From assembly GCA_008704415.1 (NCBI GenBank), contig VXIS01000451.1:1-30014 (forward strand): DNA of 30,014 nucleotides, given 5' to 3'. This document shows positions 10,146 through 20,381 of this stretch, piece after piece. The notes beneath the pieces were generated by a model. That model was not told where the DNA came from, made no database searches, and was given only the letters and a program-made list of their open reading frames with translations. The DNA is from Sphaerosporella brunnea (lineage: Eukaryota; Ascomycota; Pezizomycetes; Pezizales; Pyronemataceae). A program made the position numbers and the translations under genes. Each line of letters opens with the position of its first letter. Within the stretch, counting starts at the first letter, position 1.

Positions 10146-11051
10146 GAATGTTTTGATTGTTGGTGACCGATGTCGATGAGCGGGGTTTGTTCATTTCCGA
10201 GGGGTGTCTGTAGACAGGCGCATCAATGAGAATTGGAAGATGGAGAGAGTGAGCATCAACTTGCCTAGGGGAGTCCGCCGGGGAAGTGGTGGCGATGTGG
10301 TTGGAAAGGAACCTGTTGTTGTTGCCAGGAGCACCACGGTTGCTGCTCATGCATGTAGAGTACTATGAGTACTGTAGAGTATAAAGTCGAAGAGTTCCGG
10401 CCGATTTTTCGTCTTGGAAGGCCGGAAAAGGCGATTCTGACCCACTTTTCGAGTTCCCTTGGCACCGCGCGCTAAAGGCATTCTTTGTCGCCCACCCATG
10501 TCCAGCGCCTGCAGTCCGTTACAGGAGACGCCCATTGCAGCGTTACGCCAACGCTTTGAGCGCGTATTTGTCACTTTCAATCGCATGCAACAGCTGCCGC
10601 ACTTAGGAGGCGGTGTAAAAGAGAGGAGCGAGACTATCTACATCCTTCTTCCTTTTCCTTTTCCCTTTTCTTTTCCGAATCTTCGCCTCTTTTCCTTTGC
10701 GGCTCCGCGGTCCGGCCCCGTCAGGGGCCGACCCACAATCCTACAACTCCGCAGCCACACTCCAACGCCACACTCCAACGCCACAACCACACCAGCCACA
10801 GAGCCGCTTCACGTGACCTGTCACCACCCCAACCCTCCAGTATATGCGTATTGAGGCACTCTGAGCTCTTACACTTTCACACCCTGACCAAACTTTCCTT
10901 ACAAAACCCCTCACTTTTTCTAACTATCCACCCTCACCTCCGTATTGTCCGACAACAAATTTGTGCACTGCTTACTTTATACAGCACTACTCTTGTTCCC
11001 TGCATCGCTTGCTTTGCTCCGTCAAACCCGCTGCCTTCACTACCGACAAAC
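10146..11051. other. Divergent promoter region and leaders of two genes
   Basis: This 906-bp gap separates the minus-strand helical-repeat gene from the plus-strand Crinkler-like gene and must hold both promoters. On the minus strand an ATG at 10350 opens a 73-codon frame that ends at 10129, overlapping the helical-repeat start in another frame; it could act as an upstream ORF. On the plus side, 10640-11040 is strongly pyrimidine-rich (CTTTTCC runs) and includes a doubled CACACTCCAACGC motif at 10756-10782. A short GC hairpin occurs at about 10713-10730. Confidence 0.5.
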
Positions 11052-13327
11052 ATGGCACCTACCAACTTTTTCTCCTGGTGGTCTAGTACCCAGCACTCTA
11101 CAGACTCTTCTCTCTCGGTGGCTGCCTCATCCTCATCTTCACCTCCATCCTTAAACCCTTCCTCCTCATCCGAGACTGCCTCTCCATCAGCTACCATGAC
11201 CTCTGCCACTGGGCGTTGCAATGTTCTGATGTGTCTCTGCCCTCAAGGCATCTTTCAACTTCCCATGGAGCCGGCTATGTTCTCTATGGCAACTTTGCTC
11301 TGCGTTGGCTCTACGGATCGTCCTGGCTGCAAGCACACTCTAGCGGATCACGCTCCTCATTCCACTAATGAAGGTAAGCTGATATCCTCTTATCCGTTTT
11401 GCAATTTTGTTGAAGAACTTTGATTGAGTATTATCAGAAGCAGCATCCCCTTCCTTCGAAAACAAGCAGCTTGCAACGGATGAGGATGATAAATTCATCA
11501 TCAAGACGAGATTTGGTAGGCGGTCCCCCATTTGTCGGTACCTCGGTTTACCTGATACAATGTAGAGCTTGGAGATTCAGTGGTTCTCAGAACTAGTGTT
11601 GTCGACGAGGTGATCTTCCGCGTTTGTCAACTGAAGTTCATTGTGGTCCGTGGAACCCCGGCGGTCGGCAAAACGACGCTTTGCAGATTGATCTGCAACA
11701 GGTTGCTGGAAGGGCAGAAGCTTCCCGTACACGTTCTTACCGGATGGGAAGAAGACAGTGTGAAGTCCTGTGGAGGATGGGAGCAGTATTTGGCCAAAAA
11801 AACTGGCATCCATGGAAGGCAGTGGATCACCTATCCAGGATTCCTTCTCTTGGATGAAGCACAGGAAGGCCACTGGGATACCGAACTATGGGCATCCTTC
11901 TTCAAGACAATTGCCGGCCAGGGAGGCAATGGCCCATTCGTAATAACCTTTTCATCATATGGCTCACCAGGAGGCGGATATCAGGGTCTCGATGATGCGA
12001 AGAGACGGTTCAATAAAACCCCAATGGTGGTCGATCGGCACCATAGGATCTCGCTACTCGCCGAAGATGTCTCGGAAAATTTCCAGCGCATAGGTCTTCT
12101 CTATGATAAGACAGAGGCCATGGAGGCAATCAATAAAAAGTCCAAGAGCCATAAAGCCATTTTTCAAGAAGATCTCGCCAAGGAAATTTATACAATCACG
12201 GGTGGCCACGCTGGTGCAATTGACTCCTTGGTTTATTGTCTCGCCATGAACTGTTCGGTATGTCTTCAAAGTCCTTCAAAATAAGTATATGATTTGTGAT
12301 TGCTAACTTCTGGTGTTCTATAGCGATTGTACGAGCTCACTCGGCAACAAGTCCCTATCAGTCTTCAGGAAGCCAGAGAGAACATTTTTTCGAGACCAGC
12401 AGAACTATTTGAACGACTTCAGTACGCCCCATTTGCGCGAGGACTGCCTTCGCGTGCGGTTCTACAATCTACTACATATTCAGCTCTGATCAAGAAAATC
12501 ATCACGGCTGGAGGTCGATGCGGTGCTGAAGAATTTGCGGACTTCACCCAGACAGACGTCGAGAAGCTCGTCGAAAATGGATGGGTCCACACCGATGTTA
12601 CGGGAGAGGACGTTGAGTATTCATTTGCCAGTCCGCTGCACATGTGGTGAGTACACTTTTACTCCATGCAGGTTTCATTATCGCTAAATAAAATATCAGG
12701 TTTTGTGAAGCGGCACTCAAGTCCAAAGAAAAGTCGGCAGAAATGCCATACCAATCACCGTTGGAACTCGCACTCGAGGCAATCAAACGATTCTGCCCTG
12801 CCCAGCTTTCTGGCACGCCTAGAGCTTACGACGACAAGCATGGCATCTTCGAGGATCAATGGCAAAAGGAGTTCTATCGCTGCCTCTTACCGTTATTGGA
12901 CCGTTACGTTTATGTTTGCCCCGAGTTCGTAGTGAAACGAGGAAAGGGCGGGGGAAGGGTTGATTTCCAGCTAGTCGGTACCGGTGAAAAATGGGCGATC
13001 GAGTTGGTGAGAGAGAGCGATCGATTGGAGGAGCACTGCAAGAGGTTTCAACCAGGAGGTGCGTACCATTCTGCTGTCGTTTCGGGGATTATCGACAAGT
13101 TTGTCATACTCAACTTCACCACCACGCTCCCAAAAGGTTGCTCTTTCGGTAAGGACCTTAACTCACTGCCACTCCATCGGGATGCTACTAACGCCTTAAT
13201 AGTTGAACCCGATACCCTGTTTCATGTCTTGTTTAAACAGAACTTCCGGCAGTTTGAACTGGTCGATGGCGTTACCAACGAGGTAAAGTCGAGCTATGCT
13301 CTCTTGGAGAATACAATCCTCCCGTAA
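11052..13327 (+). CDS. Crinkler/RHS-like protein: P-loop NTPase fused to a restriction-nuclease-like domain
   Basis: Five exons (11052-11373, 11438-11515, 11566-12257, 12324-12646, 12700-13327) join in frame to 680 aa. The first ~107 residues are Ser-rich and then hold a Cys/His cluster (C-x3-C-x-C near the middle, CKH-x4-H near the end) that could bind zinc. A P-loop NTPase follows, with Walker A GTPAVGKT at 163-170 and Walker B LLLDE at 227-231. FSSYGSP and a TGGHAGA segment downstream are typical of Crinkler/RHS ATPases. The C-terminus (about 472-680) looks like a PD-(D/E)xK nuclease: E529, D560 in GRVDF and E573 in WAIEL, but the usual Lys two residues on is Val575. FQPGGAY and LFHVLF also match this family. 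In other eukaryotes such proteins are effectors or selfish/conflict proteins acting in the nucleus. There is no signal peptide. It lies in repeat-rich DNA. Architecture likely; function unknown. Confidence 0.82.
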
Positions 13328-13369
13328 ACTTCGGTGAAGAGGCTTTTTGAGCTTGATCGGTTTGAATAG

Positions 13370-13780
13370 GGGCTTCTAGGTTTTTCTTGCATTTTACTAT
13401 TCTGGTCGTGTCATTCGATGGCTGCATTCTGTTATCTATCTGATCTGTTACGCATGAGCATGCGGCGTGCACCGGGAAGGCTTCTGGGTCTTTCTTGCAT
13501 TTTATTGTTCTGGTCTTGTCATTCAAAGGCTGCACGATGGTGTCTGTTCTGTCAAACATGCGGAATATGTACGTGGGGAGGGTTTCTGGGTCTTTCTTGC
13601 TTTTTATTGCTCCTGGTCGTGTCATTCGATGGCTGCATCCTGTTGTCTTTCTGATCTGTTACCCATGCGGCTTGCATGGGGAAGGCTTCTGGGTTTTTCT
13701 TGCATTTTACGGTTCCTGGTCTTGGCAGCCGAAGACTGCATCCTATTGTCTTTCTGACTGTTATTTTTGCTGGGTACATG
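13370..13780. repeat. Tandem array, four units of 102-108 bp
   Basis: Four diverged units start with a shared anchor (CTTCTGGGTCTTTCTTGCAT or close) whose TTTCTTGC core lies at about 13383, 13491, 13593 and 13696. Each continues with a TTCTGGTCGTGTCATTC-like stretch and GGCTGCA. On the minus strand the units partly read as repeats such as KCKKDPEAFP, VTDQKDN and MQPSNDTTR, but the frame shifts between units because their lengths are not all multiples of three. The array starts about 40 bp after the Crinkler-like stop codon. Confidence 0.8.
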
Positions 13781-14997
13781 AGAGTTTATAGCAACATGAA
13801 TTCACTTGAAAATTATGGCAACCTAACTCGGCGAATCATGGAAGTGGTGAGCTGTCAGTCATTTCTACCACTTCCCAATATCAGTCCAAGTTCCAACTGA
13901 TTAGTGCCACGATCGTAATCGACATGAACACCATACCCGCCGAGCCACTCCAGTTCTTTCGGACTCTAAGTTCTCTTCTCGACGGGATATTGAGCGGCAT
14001 GAACAATGCGAAGTAACTCGGCCGGTGCCTTTCGCCGACGCAGTATCTCGGCCGCACGTCATCGTAGGAAGGCGGCAAGCCAATATAATTCAGATGATCA
14101 AGAACACGATCAGCCTCAACAAGTAAAGAAGATAGACTGTCAAACTGCGCAAAAAAGGTCAATTATTATTCAGACCTCGGCCCTCGTTGATCTTCATCGT
14201 TTTCAGCAGTTTTTCTTGCACGGTGGGGCTTTTGTGAGTCGACAAGATGTGTGGTTTACATCCACACCGTTATGGGTCTTTTTACGGTGGAGTTGTTGGA
14301 GAAAATTACAGTTATTGCCACTACCTGTGCCACCCGCGGTGCACCTAGGGCCCGAGAACGCACCTATGTGTCCGGAGCCAGAAGCCCGGCCGGATGCCTC
14401 TCCTGCTGCCGCCCGGCTTTTTGCCGCGCATGCTGCCCACAGTTCCTCCGGAGGGGCTTGTTAGGAACACGATTGCCAAGAGTTACAATTCATTAGACGG
14501 GAATCTCGTGTGGCCTAAGTCAGGGGCATAAGGTCAAAGGATGGCGTGTGGTTAAGTACGGAGCTCAGTTTATGAAGACGGAAAATTGAACATCACTGAT
14601 TGAAAAATCAACCCCTCTTGTATATATGCGCGATTGTCATGCCCTCCGTGATGGTTACACCACCTCCCGGATGTCTAGCTGCAACCTCACACTTAAAATT
14701 GACCACCACTCACTTCAGAGAAAGTTACTCAGATATTTCCCCACTCTTCATGCTGCGCTGGGGCCTGGTGGACACCCGTGTGGTGGTGCGAGGTTCAGAT
14801 GTCGTTGCCGTTTGGGCTAGGGTTGCAGTACCACCCCTGCGCCCCCACTGTTACCACCGACACTAACAATGCAACCTTGTTTTTGCACTTAAGCTCAAAA
14901 GTGTTGCCGTAGCTGGGTCTAGTTCCAAGCTTTTAAAGTATCTGGCATGTTATCGTGAGCGTCCCAAACAAAAACTCGGTGGTGGAAGTGTATAATA
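13781..14997. other. Intergenic with unassigned open frames
   Basis: No recognised gene. The best candidate is a 93-codon minus-strand frame (13881-14162), listed separately. On the plus strand a frame at 14006-14464 and a shorter one at 14600-14866 have no recognisable domains. A hairpin (GTGTGGTTTACATCCACAC) lies near 14249-14267. Confidence 0.4.
13881..14162 (-). other. Possible 3' exon or gene relic with a C-terminal membrane segment
   Basis: A 93-codon minus-strand frame ends in a hydrophobic stretch (GMVFMSITIVALISW), and its composition is protein-like (EADRVLDHLNYIGLPPSYDD). A plausible acceptor (TTTTTTGCGCAG) lies at its upstream edge with a branch-like TTGACC before it, so it could be the last exon of a minus-strand gene. 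I could not join it to any open exon upstream, where all frames are soon stopped, and the family is not recognised. It may be a decayed gene fragment. Confidence 0.22.
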
Positions 14998-15330
14998 GGG
15001 AGGTTTTGCGACTTCCTTAAATCTACCTTCCTTGCTGTTTCCAGAGCAACGGCAGGGATTATCAACCCACTATGCAGATTTTGGTATAGCGCACAGTGGC
15101 ATTGAAGAATATCTTGGCAGAGACATTAGCTGATGCCCTAAGAAGGCTTCTTACGGTAGAACCTTTCTTAGGGTCCTTTGTTTACACTTCCTTAACTTTG
15201 TTGACCCCAAAAAAGGTAAGGAAGTCGCAGAACCTCTTTTTTGCGAGTGGTCACCCAAGCACGTTCCTTGCTACAGGCCACGCGCTAAAATAGCAAGAAA
15301 GGTAGATTTAAGGAAGTCGCAAAACCTCCC
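14998..15330. mobile_element. MITE-like element, 333 bp, TA-flanked
   Basis: Terminal arms of about 45 bp begin GGGAGGTTTTGCGACTTCCT at both ends and differ at three positions. TA lies on both sides (14996-14997 and 15331-15332). Inside, a second inverted pair (CTTCCTTAACTTTG near 15190 and GTAAGGAAGTCGCAGAACC near 15217) echoes the terminal motif. No coding capacity. The pattern fits a non-autonomous Tc1/mariner-type element. Confidence 0.82.
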
Positions 15331-15332
15331 TA

Positions 15333-16387
15333 ATACCGGGACCAGCGTTGATAGACATAGTCAAGTTGACGCTGGCTCCCCTCTGCATATATCCTTTCAG
15401 GATTGGGCTCCTTATAGTCTCCATTCAATCTGCGGAGCCATTCCTCCTTGGTGATCTTTGTGGAAGTTTCCATGAGGTTCAGATGAAAGATAGGGTTAAA
15501 CCGAGCGGTGGTAACGGTGGCGGTGGTGGTGAGGGTGGCGGCGGCTTCGATGGAGTATTGGGAGTGGAGGAAGACGCGAGAAGTTTATATTAGATTTCAC
15601 CGCGGTTGACCCAGTCCCTGCCTGCCTGCCATATCACCGGAGGATTGGTGCCCAGGCTTCATTGAGGTAGATGACGCCGCATGGGTAGAGGCACCCCAAA
15701 ATGATAACATGGGTGTCTGCAAATGATGACACTTTATTACCCGGCTTACAGCAAGGGTGTCCGGGTCATTGTTTCGCGATGGAACTGGTGGGATGTTATA
15801 GCCAGTGTTTTGCACCGTCCATCCTTCGTTTTGTACAGTCGGTTCAGTGGTTTGCACGATCAGTGCGGTGGTTTGCCCAGTCGGTGCGGTTGTTTGCACA
15901 GTCGGTGCGGTTGTTTGCACAGTCGGGCCCTGCATTTTGCACGGTCGGTGTACTGGTTTGCACAGTCAACGCGATGGTGGGTGTGGATATGTCAGCATCC
16001 CACCTCGAATCCGATAAATCGTCCTTTTTTCCTCTTTACAGTATCAATAAAACTTTAGGTCACTATAGCTAGAGTACTTACCTAGGTACTTAGCAACTAT
16101 GAGGTACTACACCTGCGCTCTAGATACTGCAGAATTTCTCACGGTGCGGGCATTTACACGGCGCAAGTGCTTCTTGGAGACACACACAGTAGAGTACTGT
16201 AGCTACCTAGGTACCTAGGTATAACAAGTACTTGAGTAAGCAGTAAGTACCCATCACAAAAACCCGTGACCAAAACTCCCGCTAGTTAAGTAGAGTTAGC
16301 GCGACAACTCGGTTACACAACCGCTGCGTCGCAAAATTTCCTTTTTCCAACATCCCGCCGGCCAACTGCCCACCCGCCATCATCATC
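15333..16387. other. Repeat-bearing intergenic region upstream of nop14
   Basis: No supported gene. It holds a GGT/GGC triplet-rich stretch (15508-15546), a 21-bp minisatellite (listed separately), and a cluster of GTAC/CCTAGG-type palindromes at 16066-16250 (for example CCTAGGTACCTAGG). A minus-strand frame of 112 codons (15597-15935) is largely made by the minisatellite. The last ~150 bases before 16388 should hold the nop14 core promoter. Confidence 0.45.
15806..15966. repeat. 21-bp minisatellite, about 7.5 units
   Basis: Units resemble CGGTGCGGTTGTTTGCACAGT, and two adjacent units (15881-15922) are identical. Outer units are diverged and one is 22 bp long. On the minus strand each unit encodes the heptapeptide TVQTTAP or a variant, so the array reads as a Thr/Pro/Gln-rich repeat until the 22-bp unit shifts the frame. 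Confidence 0.85.
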
Positions 16388-19332
16388 ATGGCTCAGTCGC
16401 AGCTCAAACGACTAAAGTCTTCTCTCCGGAACGCCGGAGTAATCGGCCAGCAGAAACCGAAAAAGGCAAAGAACAAACGCAGTCTACAATCCTCCAGCAA
16501 CGACTCTCGACTCAGTCGCGACCAGGCATTGCAGAGCATCCGCGAGGAATTCAATCCATTCGAGATCAAAAAGACAAAGACAAAGCATGATATTTCGGGC
16601 CAGGGTCAGGTCAAGGGCAAGGAGGGGCGCCCGACGTTGAGCAAATCCATTGGAGAGGAGCATGTGAGCTTGTTCTCAATTTGTCTGCCAGTCCACAGCT
16701 GACATCTTGGTGTAGCGCAAGCGGACACTTCTGGTGGAGATGCAAAAACGGAACAAGGCCGGCGGTATCGTGGACCGGAGATTCGGAGAGAGTGACCCTA
16801 CCATGGCACCTGAAGACCGCATGCTGGAGCGGTTTACACGCGAGAAGCAGAAGCGTGTGCGCGGAAGCGATATCTTTAATCTCGAAGACGATGGCGAATT
16901 AACGCACTTCGGGCAGACCTTGGGAGGTATGCGGGAACTCGGGCAAGGCATTCGCGATGACTTCGAGGGTGCCTCTGAGAACAGCGAGGAGGAGGCCGAG
17001 ACCACTCCCCGGCTAACCCGGAAGCGGCCATTGGGAACCGAAGACGACGACAAGGATGCCGATGGCGCGGAAGCGGGCCCGGAACGCAAGAAGAGCAAGG
17101 CGGAAGTAATGAAGGAGGTCATGGCCAAGTCGAAGCTTTACAAGTATGAGCGGCAGAAAGCCAAGGAGGATGACGAGGAAGAGCGCGAGAGACTAGATGC
17201 CGATATGGGAGAGTTATGGGCTCTCCTGGGGGCTAAGCAACCTTCGACCACCGGAAACACCTCTGGTGCGAACAGTGAACCAATTGGCGGTGGGGAAGCC
17301 AAGGTGCCGACCACCACACCATTACCGAAAACCGACGAGGAACAGCGAAAAAAGGAACTGAAGTACGACCAGGCTGTGAGGGAGATGATGTTCGACAAGC
17401 GATCCAAGCCTGCGGAGCGAACCAAAACGGAAGAGGAGAAGGCTGCGGAGGAAAGCGAGCGGTTAAAGAAACGGGAGGAGGCGCGACAACGGCGCATGAG
17501 AGGAGAGGAAAGTGATGATGAACAAGCTGTAGGTGGTGCTGATGCTTCGGAACTGGGTCAAGACGATCAGGAATTCACCGAAGCGACTGCGTACGGCCTG
17601 GGAGGCGGAATTCCAGTCGCAACATACCGAGTGATGCCGAGTGATGAGAACCCGGAAGATTTTCTGGATGGCGACTATGAGGTCTCGGAGGATGGCTATG
17701 TATATGTGGACGAAGAGGGGATGGTTGATGGGGAATTCTCTAATGATGACGGAGGCAGCACTTCTGGTTCGGGGGAAAACGAGGATCAAGATGAAGATGA
17801 CAACGAAGACGATTTCTTGGCCGACGTTCTGCCATCCAGTGGAATACCTATCCAAACAGCTATCTCCAAAAACGATGCGGATCGAGGTGACAGGCTTGCA
17901 TTTACGTTTCCATGCCCGCAAAACCACAAAGAGATGCTAGAGGTTATCAAGGACATTGCCATCGAGGACATACCGACCGTGGTTCAGCGGATTCGGATTT
18001 TGCACCATGCAAAACTTGCAGCAGAAAACAAGGGAAAACTTCAAGTATGGCATCCTGTCTTGCCTTATCTTATCTAACTGGCGTTGACCGATGGGCACAG
18101 AACTTCTCCTCGGTGCTTCTGGAGCACATCATCTACCTTGCAAACCTCACAGCCCCCAGGATATCCTTTTCGGTAATGGAGTTGCTCATCCGTCACTTGC
18201 ATGCCATGTCAAAAACCTACCCAGAGTTCGTCTCAACGGCGTTCCGAAAGCATCTCAAAGAATTGAATGATGCACGTATCAACGAGGAACTACGTCCTGG
18301 AGACTTGATTTTGCTCACTGCAGTTTCGACCATCTTTCCCACTAGCGACAGCTTCCACCCTGTGGTGACGCCGTCAATGCTGGTCATGTGTAGATGGTTG
18401 GGACAGGTTGCGCTGGATTCCACCCGTCTCATGGTTGTTGGCACTTATCTCGTCACTCTTTGCGCACAGGTACGTTTTGTCTCCTGCCGGACCCAGCGGG
18501 CCACTAATTTTTTGTCAGTATCAACAACTTTCTCGGCGATACATGCCGGAGGTGATGGGGTTCACTCTCAACGCCATCTCCCTTTTGGCTCCGACCGCGC
18601 AATCGAAGCTGCCGGGCGAATTTGTCCACGCCGAGTCTGATAATGTTCGGATTGACAAAGTACCGCAGGACTGGAGACCCCGGAAGCTTGCCTTTTCAGA
18701 CATGTATGCTCCTAGGAGCGATACACCGTTGGCTGTACTCCATGTCTTGTTGAGCCTATTAGATCGATTATGCACTCTCTGGGATGGTAAAACTGCTTTC
18801 ATCGAAGTTTTCGAGCCAGCGGTTCGTATTCTCTCCTACCTATCTGGTAAGGAATGTATTGGACGTCTAGGTCCGGTATTCAAGGCACGTTCAACAATAT
18901 AGTTGATCAATTCCTGTCTCTGCGGCACTGACATTTCAACAGAAACAAATTGGCATCACGTTTCACGGCCTGTCCTCCAGAGTTTCGCAAGCCAAGCTCT
19001 CTCGACGGCCATTGGAGCTTCATCATCATCGCCCTTTGCCGATCCCCTCGTACGTACCGAAGTTCGAAGAAGACTATAGCATGGATAAACATTACGAGCC
19101 CGATGCAGCCCGACGAGAACTCTCCAAGTTGAAGGCGCAGCACAAGCGCGAGAAGAAGGGTGCGGTGAGAGAGATCCGTAAGGATGCTAGATTCATTTCC
19201 AGAGTCAAGCTGCAGGAGGACAAGAAGGCCAGCAATGAGTATCACGCAAAGATGGCGCGCCTGACGGCCATGATTCAAAGTGAGGAAGGAGCGGCGGCGA
19301 ATGAGTATAAGAGGTCGAAGGTGAAAAAGTGA
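16388..19332 (+). CDS. nop14: Nop14, nucleolar factor for 40S ribosome assembly
   Basis: Five exons (16388-16663, 16716-18044, 18101-18469, 18519-18884, 18943-19332) join in frame to 909 aa, the usual length for Nop14. Nop14 is part of the SSU processome needed for 18S rRNA maturation and 40S export. The start MAQSQLKRLKSSLRNAGVIG and the segments EEFNPFEI, RNKAGGIVDRRFGE and DDGELTHFGQTL are family hallmarks. The middle is charged and low in complexity, with acidic runs (EDQDEDDNEDD). A helical region (about 440-780) precedes the conserved C-terminus: RRPLELHHHRPLPIPSYVPK near 800-820, then a Lys/Arg-rich helix ending VKKK-like. Three introns are GT-AG. The fourth (18885-18942) starts with GC, and only that choice keeps the frame and gives a normal-length C-terminal region. 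Identity certain. Confidence 0.95.
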
Positions 19333-19444
19333 TGCATAGATGAATATAGTGGGTAAGCGTTTGTGCACCCGGTTCACTGTAATATTACGAGAAAAGTGCG
19401 TGTACTGTGTAACTACATGTATGTGCATCTATGTATGTACCTTA
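19333..19444. other. 3' flank of nop14
   Basis: Short 3' flank with repeated TATGTAC/ATGTATG-like motifs. A GTACCTTA at its right end is mirrored by TAAGGTAC at 20322-20329, just beyond the following element. Confidence 0.4.
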
Positions 19445-20318
19445 GGGGACGGCCGTTTTTAAAAATAGTCATGTGACCATTATTATATGACCATGATTTT
19501 GTAATCACCATTACACCTTGAAAACGGTCAACATATTGCTCTTTTAGCGAAAATATGACGCCGCTACAAGGTTGGTGAGCAAAAACCGCAAAGTGCAGAG
19601 ATGCCAACAGATTTCCTAGCGTGGGCGCGGATGCCATGGCAATAGCCGCGCCCACGCACGCTAGGAAATCTGCTGGCATCTCTGCACTTTGCACAACAAC
19701 CATTATGAGATTATACGTTGGAAAGCTTATTGGCCGACTCTCGGCACGTCGCCGCACAGCGGGCAACTGACACCGCTATCTCCACCGTCCCATCATCATC
19801 ATTAAGATCACCGTCGAGTCGGGCACCCGACTAACCCTAAGTCGCCTCGCTTGCCTCAACCCCCAAAACTGAGGTGACAACACCAGTAGACTCGCAATAA
19901 AATAGTGCTTGGGAGATGTGATGATGTCAAAGCCTGAAGCCGACTAGTTGCAGATATAAAATAAACTCAACACCATCGCTGCGATGGCTGATGAATCGCT
20001 GAAACACGTGTTGTCACTCGCAGAACACGTGATGTCACTCGACTTTGCTTCCAACTTTAGTTTATGTCTAACCATTATATAACCATTGTATAATGATTAT
20101 TTGATGAGCAAGATTTTTGTCAAAACATGGTTTGATCTAACACCATTTTGTAATCGATCCTGGTGTGTACCGCCGGATATCGTTTTTGTGACGGCCATTT
20201 TTCCAGAAAACCCATTCCATCACCCTTTTTTCTGCGGGAGCACGATAACAGTCATATGCTTTCATGTCTGGGCAAGGGTCACATAATAGTCATATGATTT
20301 TTAAAAACGGCCGTCCCC
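19445..20318. mobile_element. MITE-like element, ~874 bp, with an internal hairpin
   Basis: The ends read GGGGACGGCCGTTTTTAAAA and its inverted copy, identical over about 22 bp, followed by related TATGACC/GTGACC motifs. The flanks are also palindromic (GTACCTTA outside the left end, TAAGGTAC outside the right), with three extra bases (TGC) on the right, so the target duplication is unclear; TA is possible. Inside are TATAACCATTGTATAATG-like A/T repeats and a strong hairpin at 19588-19692. No coding capacity. Confidence 0.72.
19588..19692. repeat. Near-perfect hairpin inside the MITE
   Basis: Arms 19588-19630 and 19646-19692 are inverted copies with one mismatch and a 4-nt duplication (GCGT) in the right arm, around a 15-nt loop. 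It may be a smaller foldback element inserted in the larger one, since its arms do not resemble the host element's ends. Confidence 0.8.
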
Positions 20319-20381
20319 TGCTAAGGTACCTGGTAAGTACTTAACTTAAGTACTGTATCTGAAGAAAGTCGGAGTGAATTA

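Noticed and set aside
13881..14162. Calling a named gene from the 93-codon minus-strand frame
   Set aside because: No family is recognised and no upstream exon can be joined, so it is listed only as a possible relic.
13370..15966. CRISPR-like arrays
   Set aside because: The repeats are head-to-tail without unique spacers and the genome is eukaryotic.
18846..18942. GT-AG alternative for the last nop14 intron
   Set aside because: It shifts the reading frame and removes family-length sequence; the GC-AG choice keeps both.
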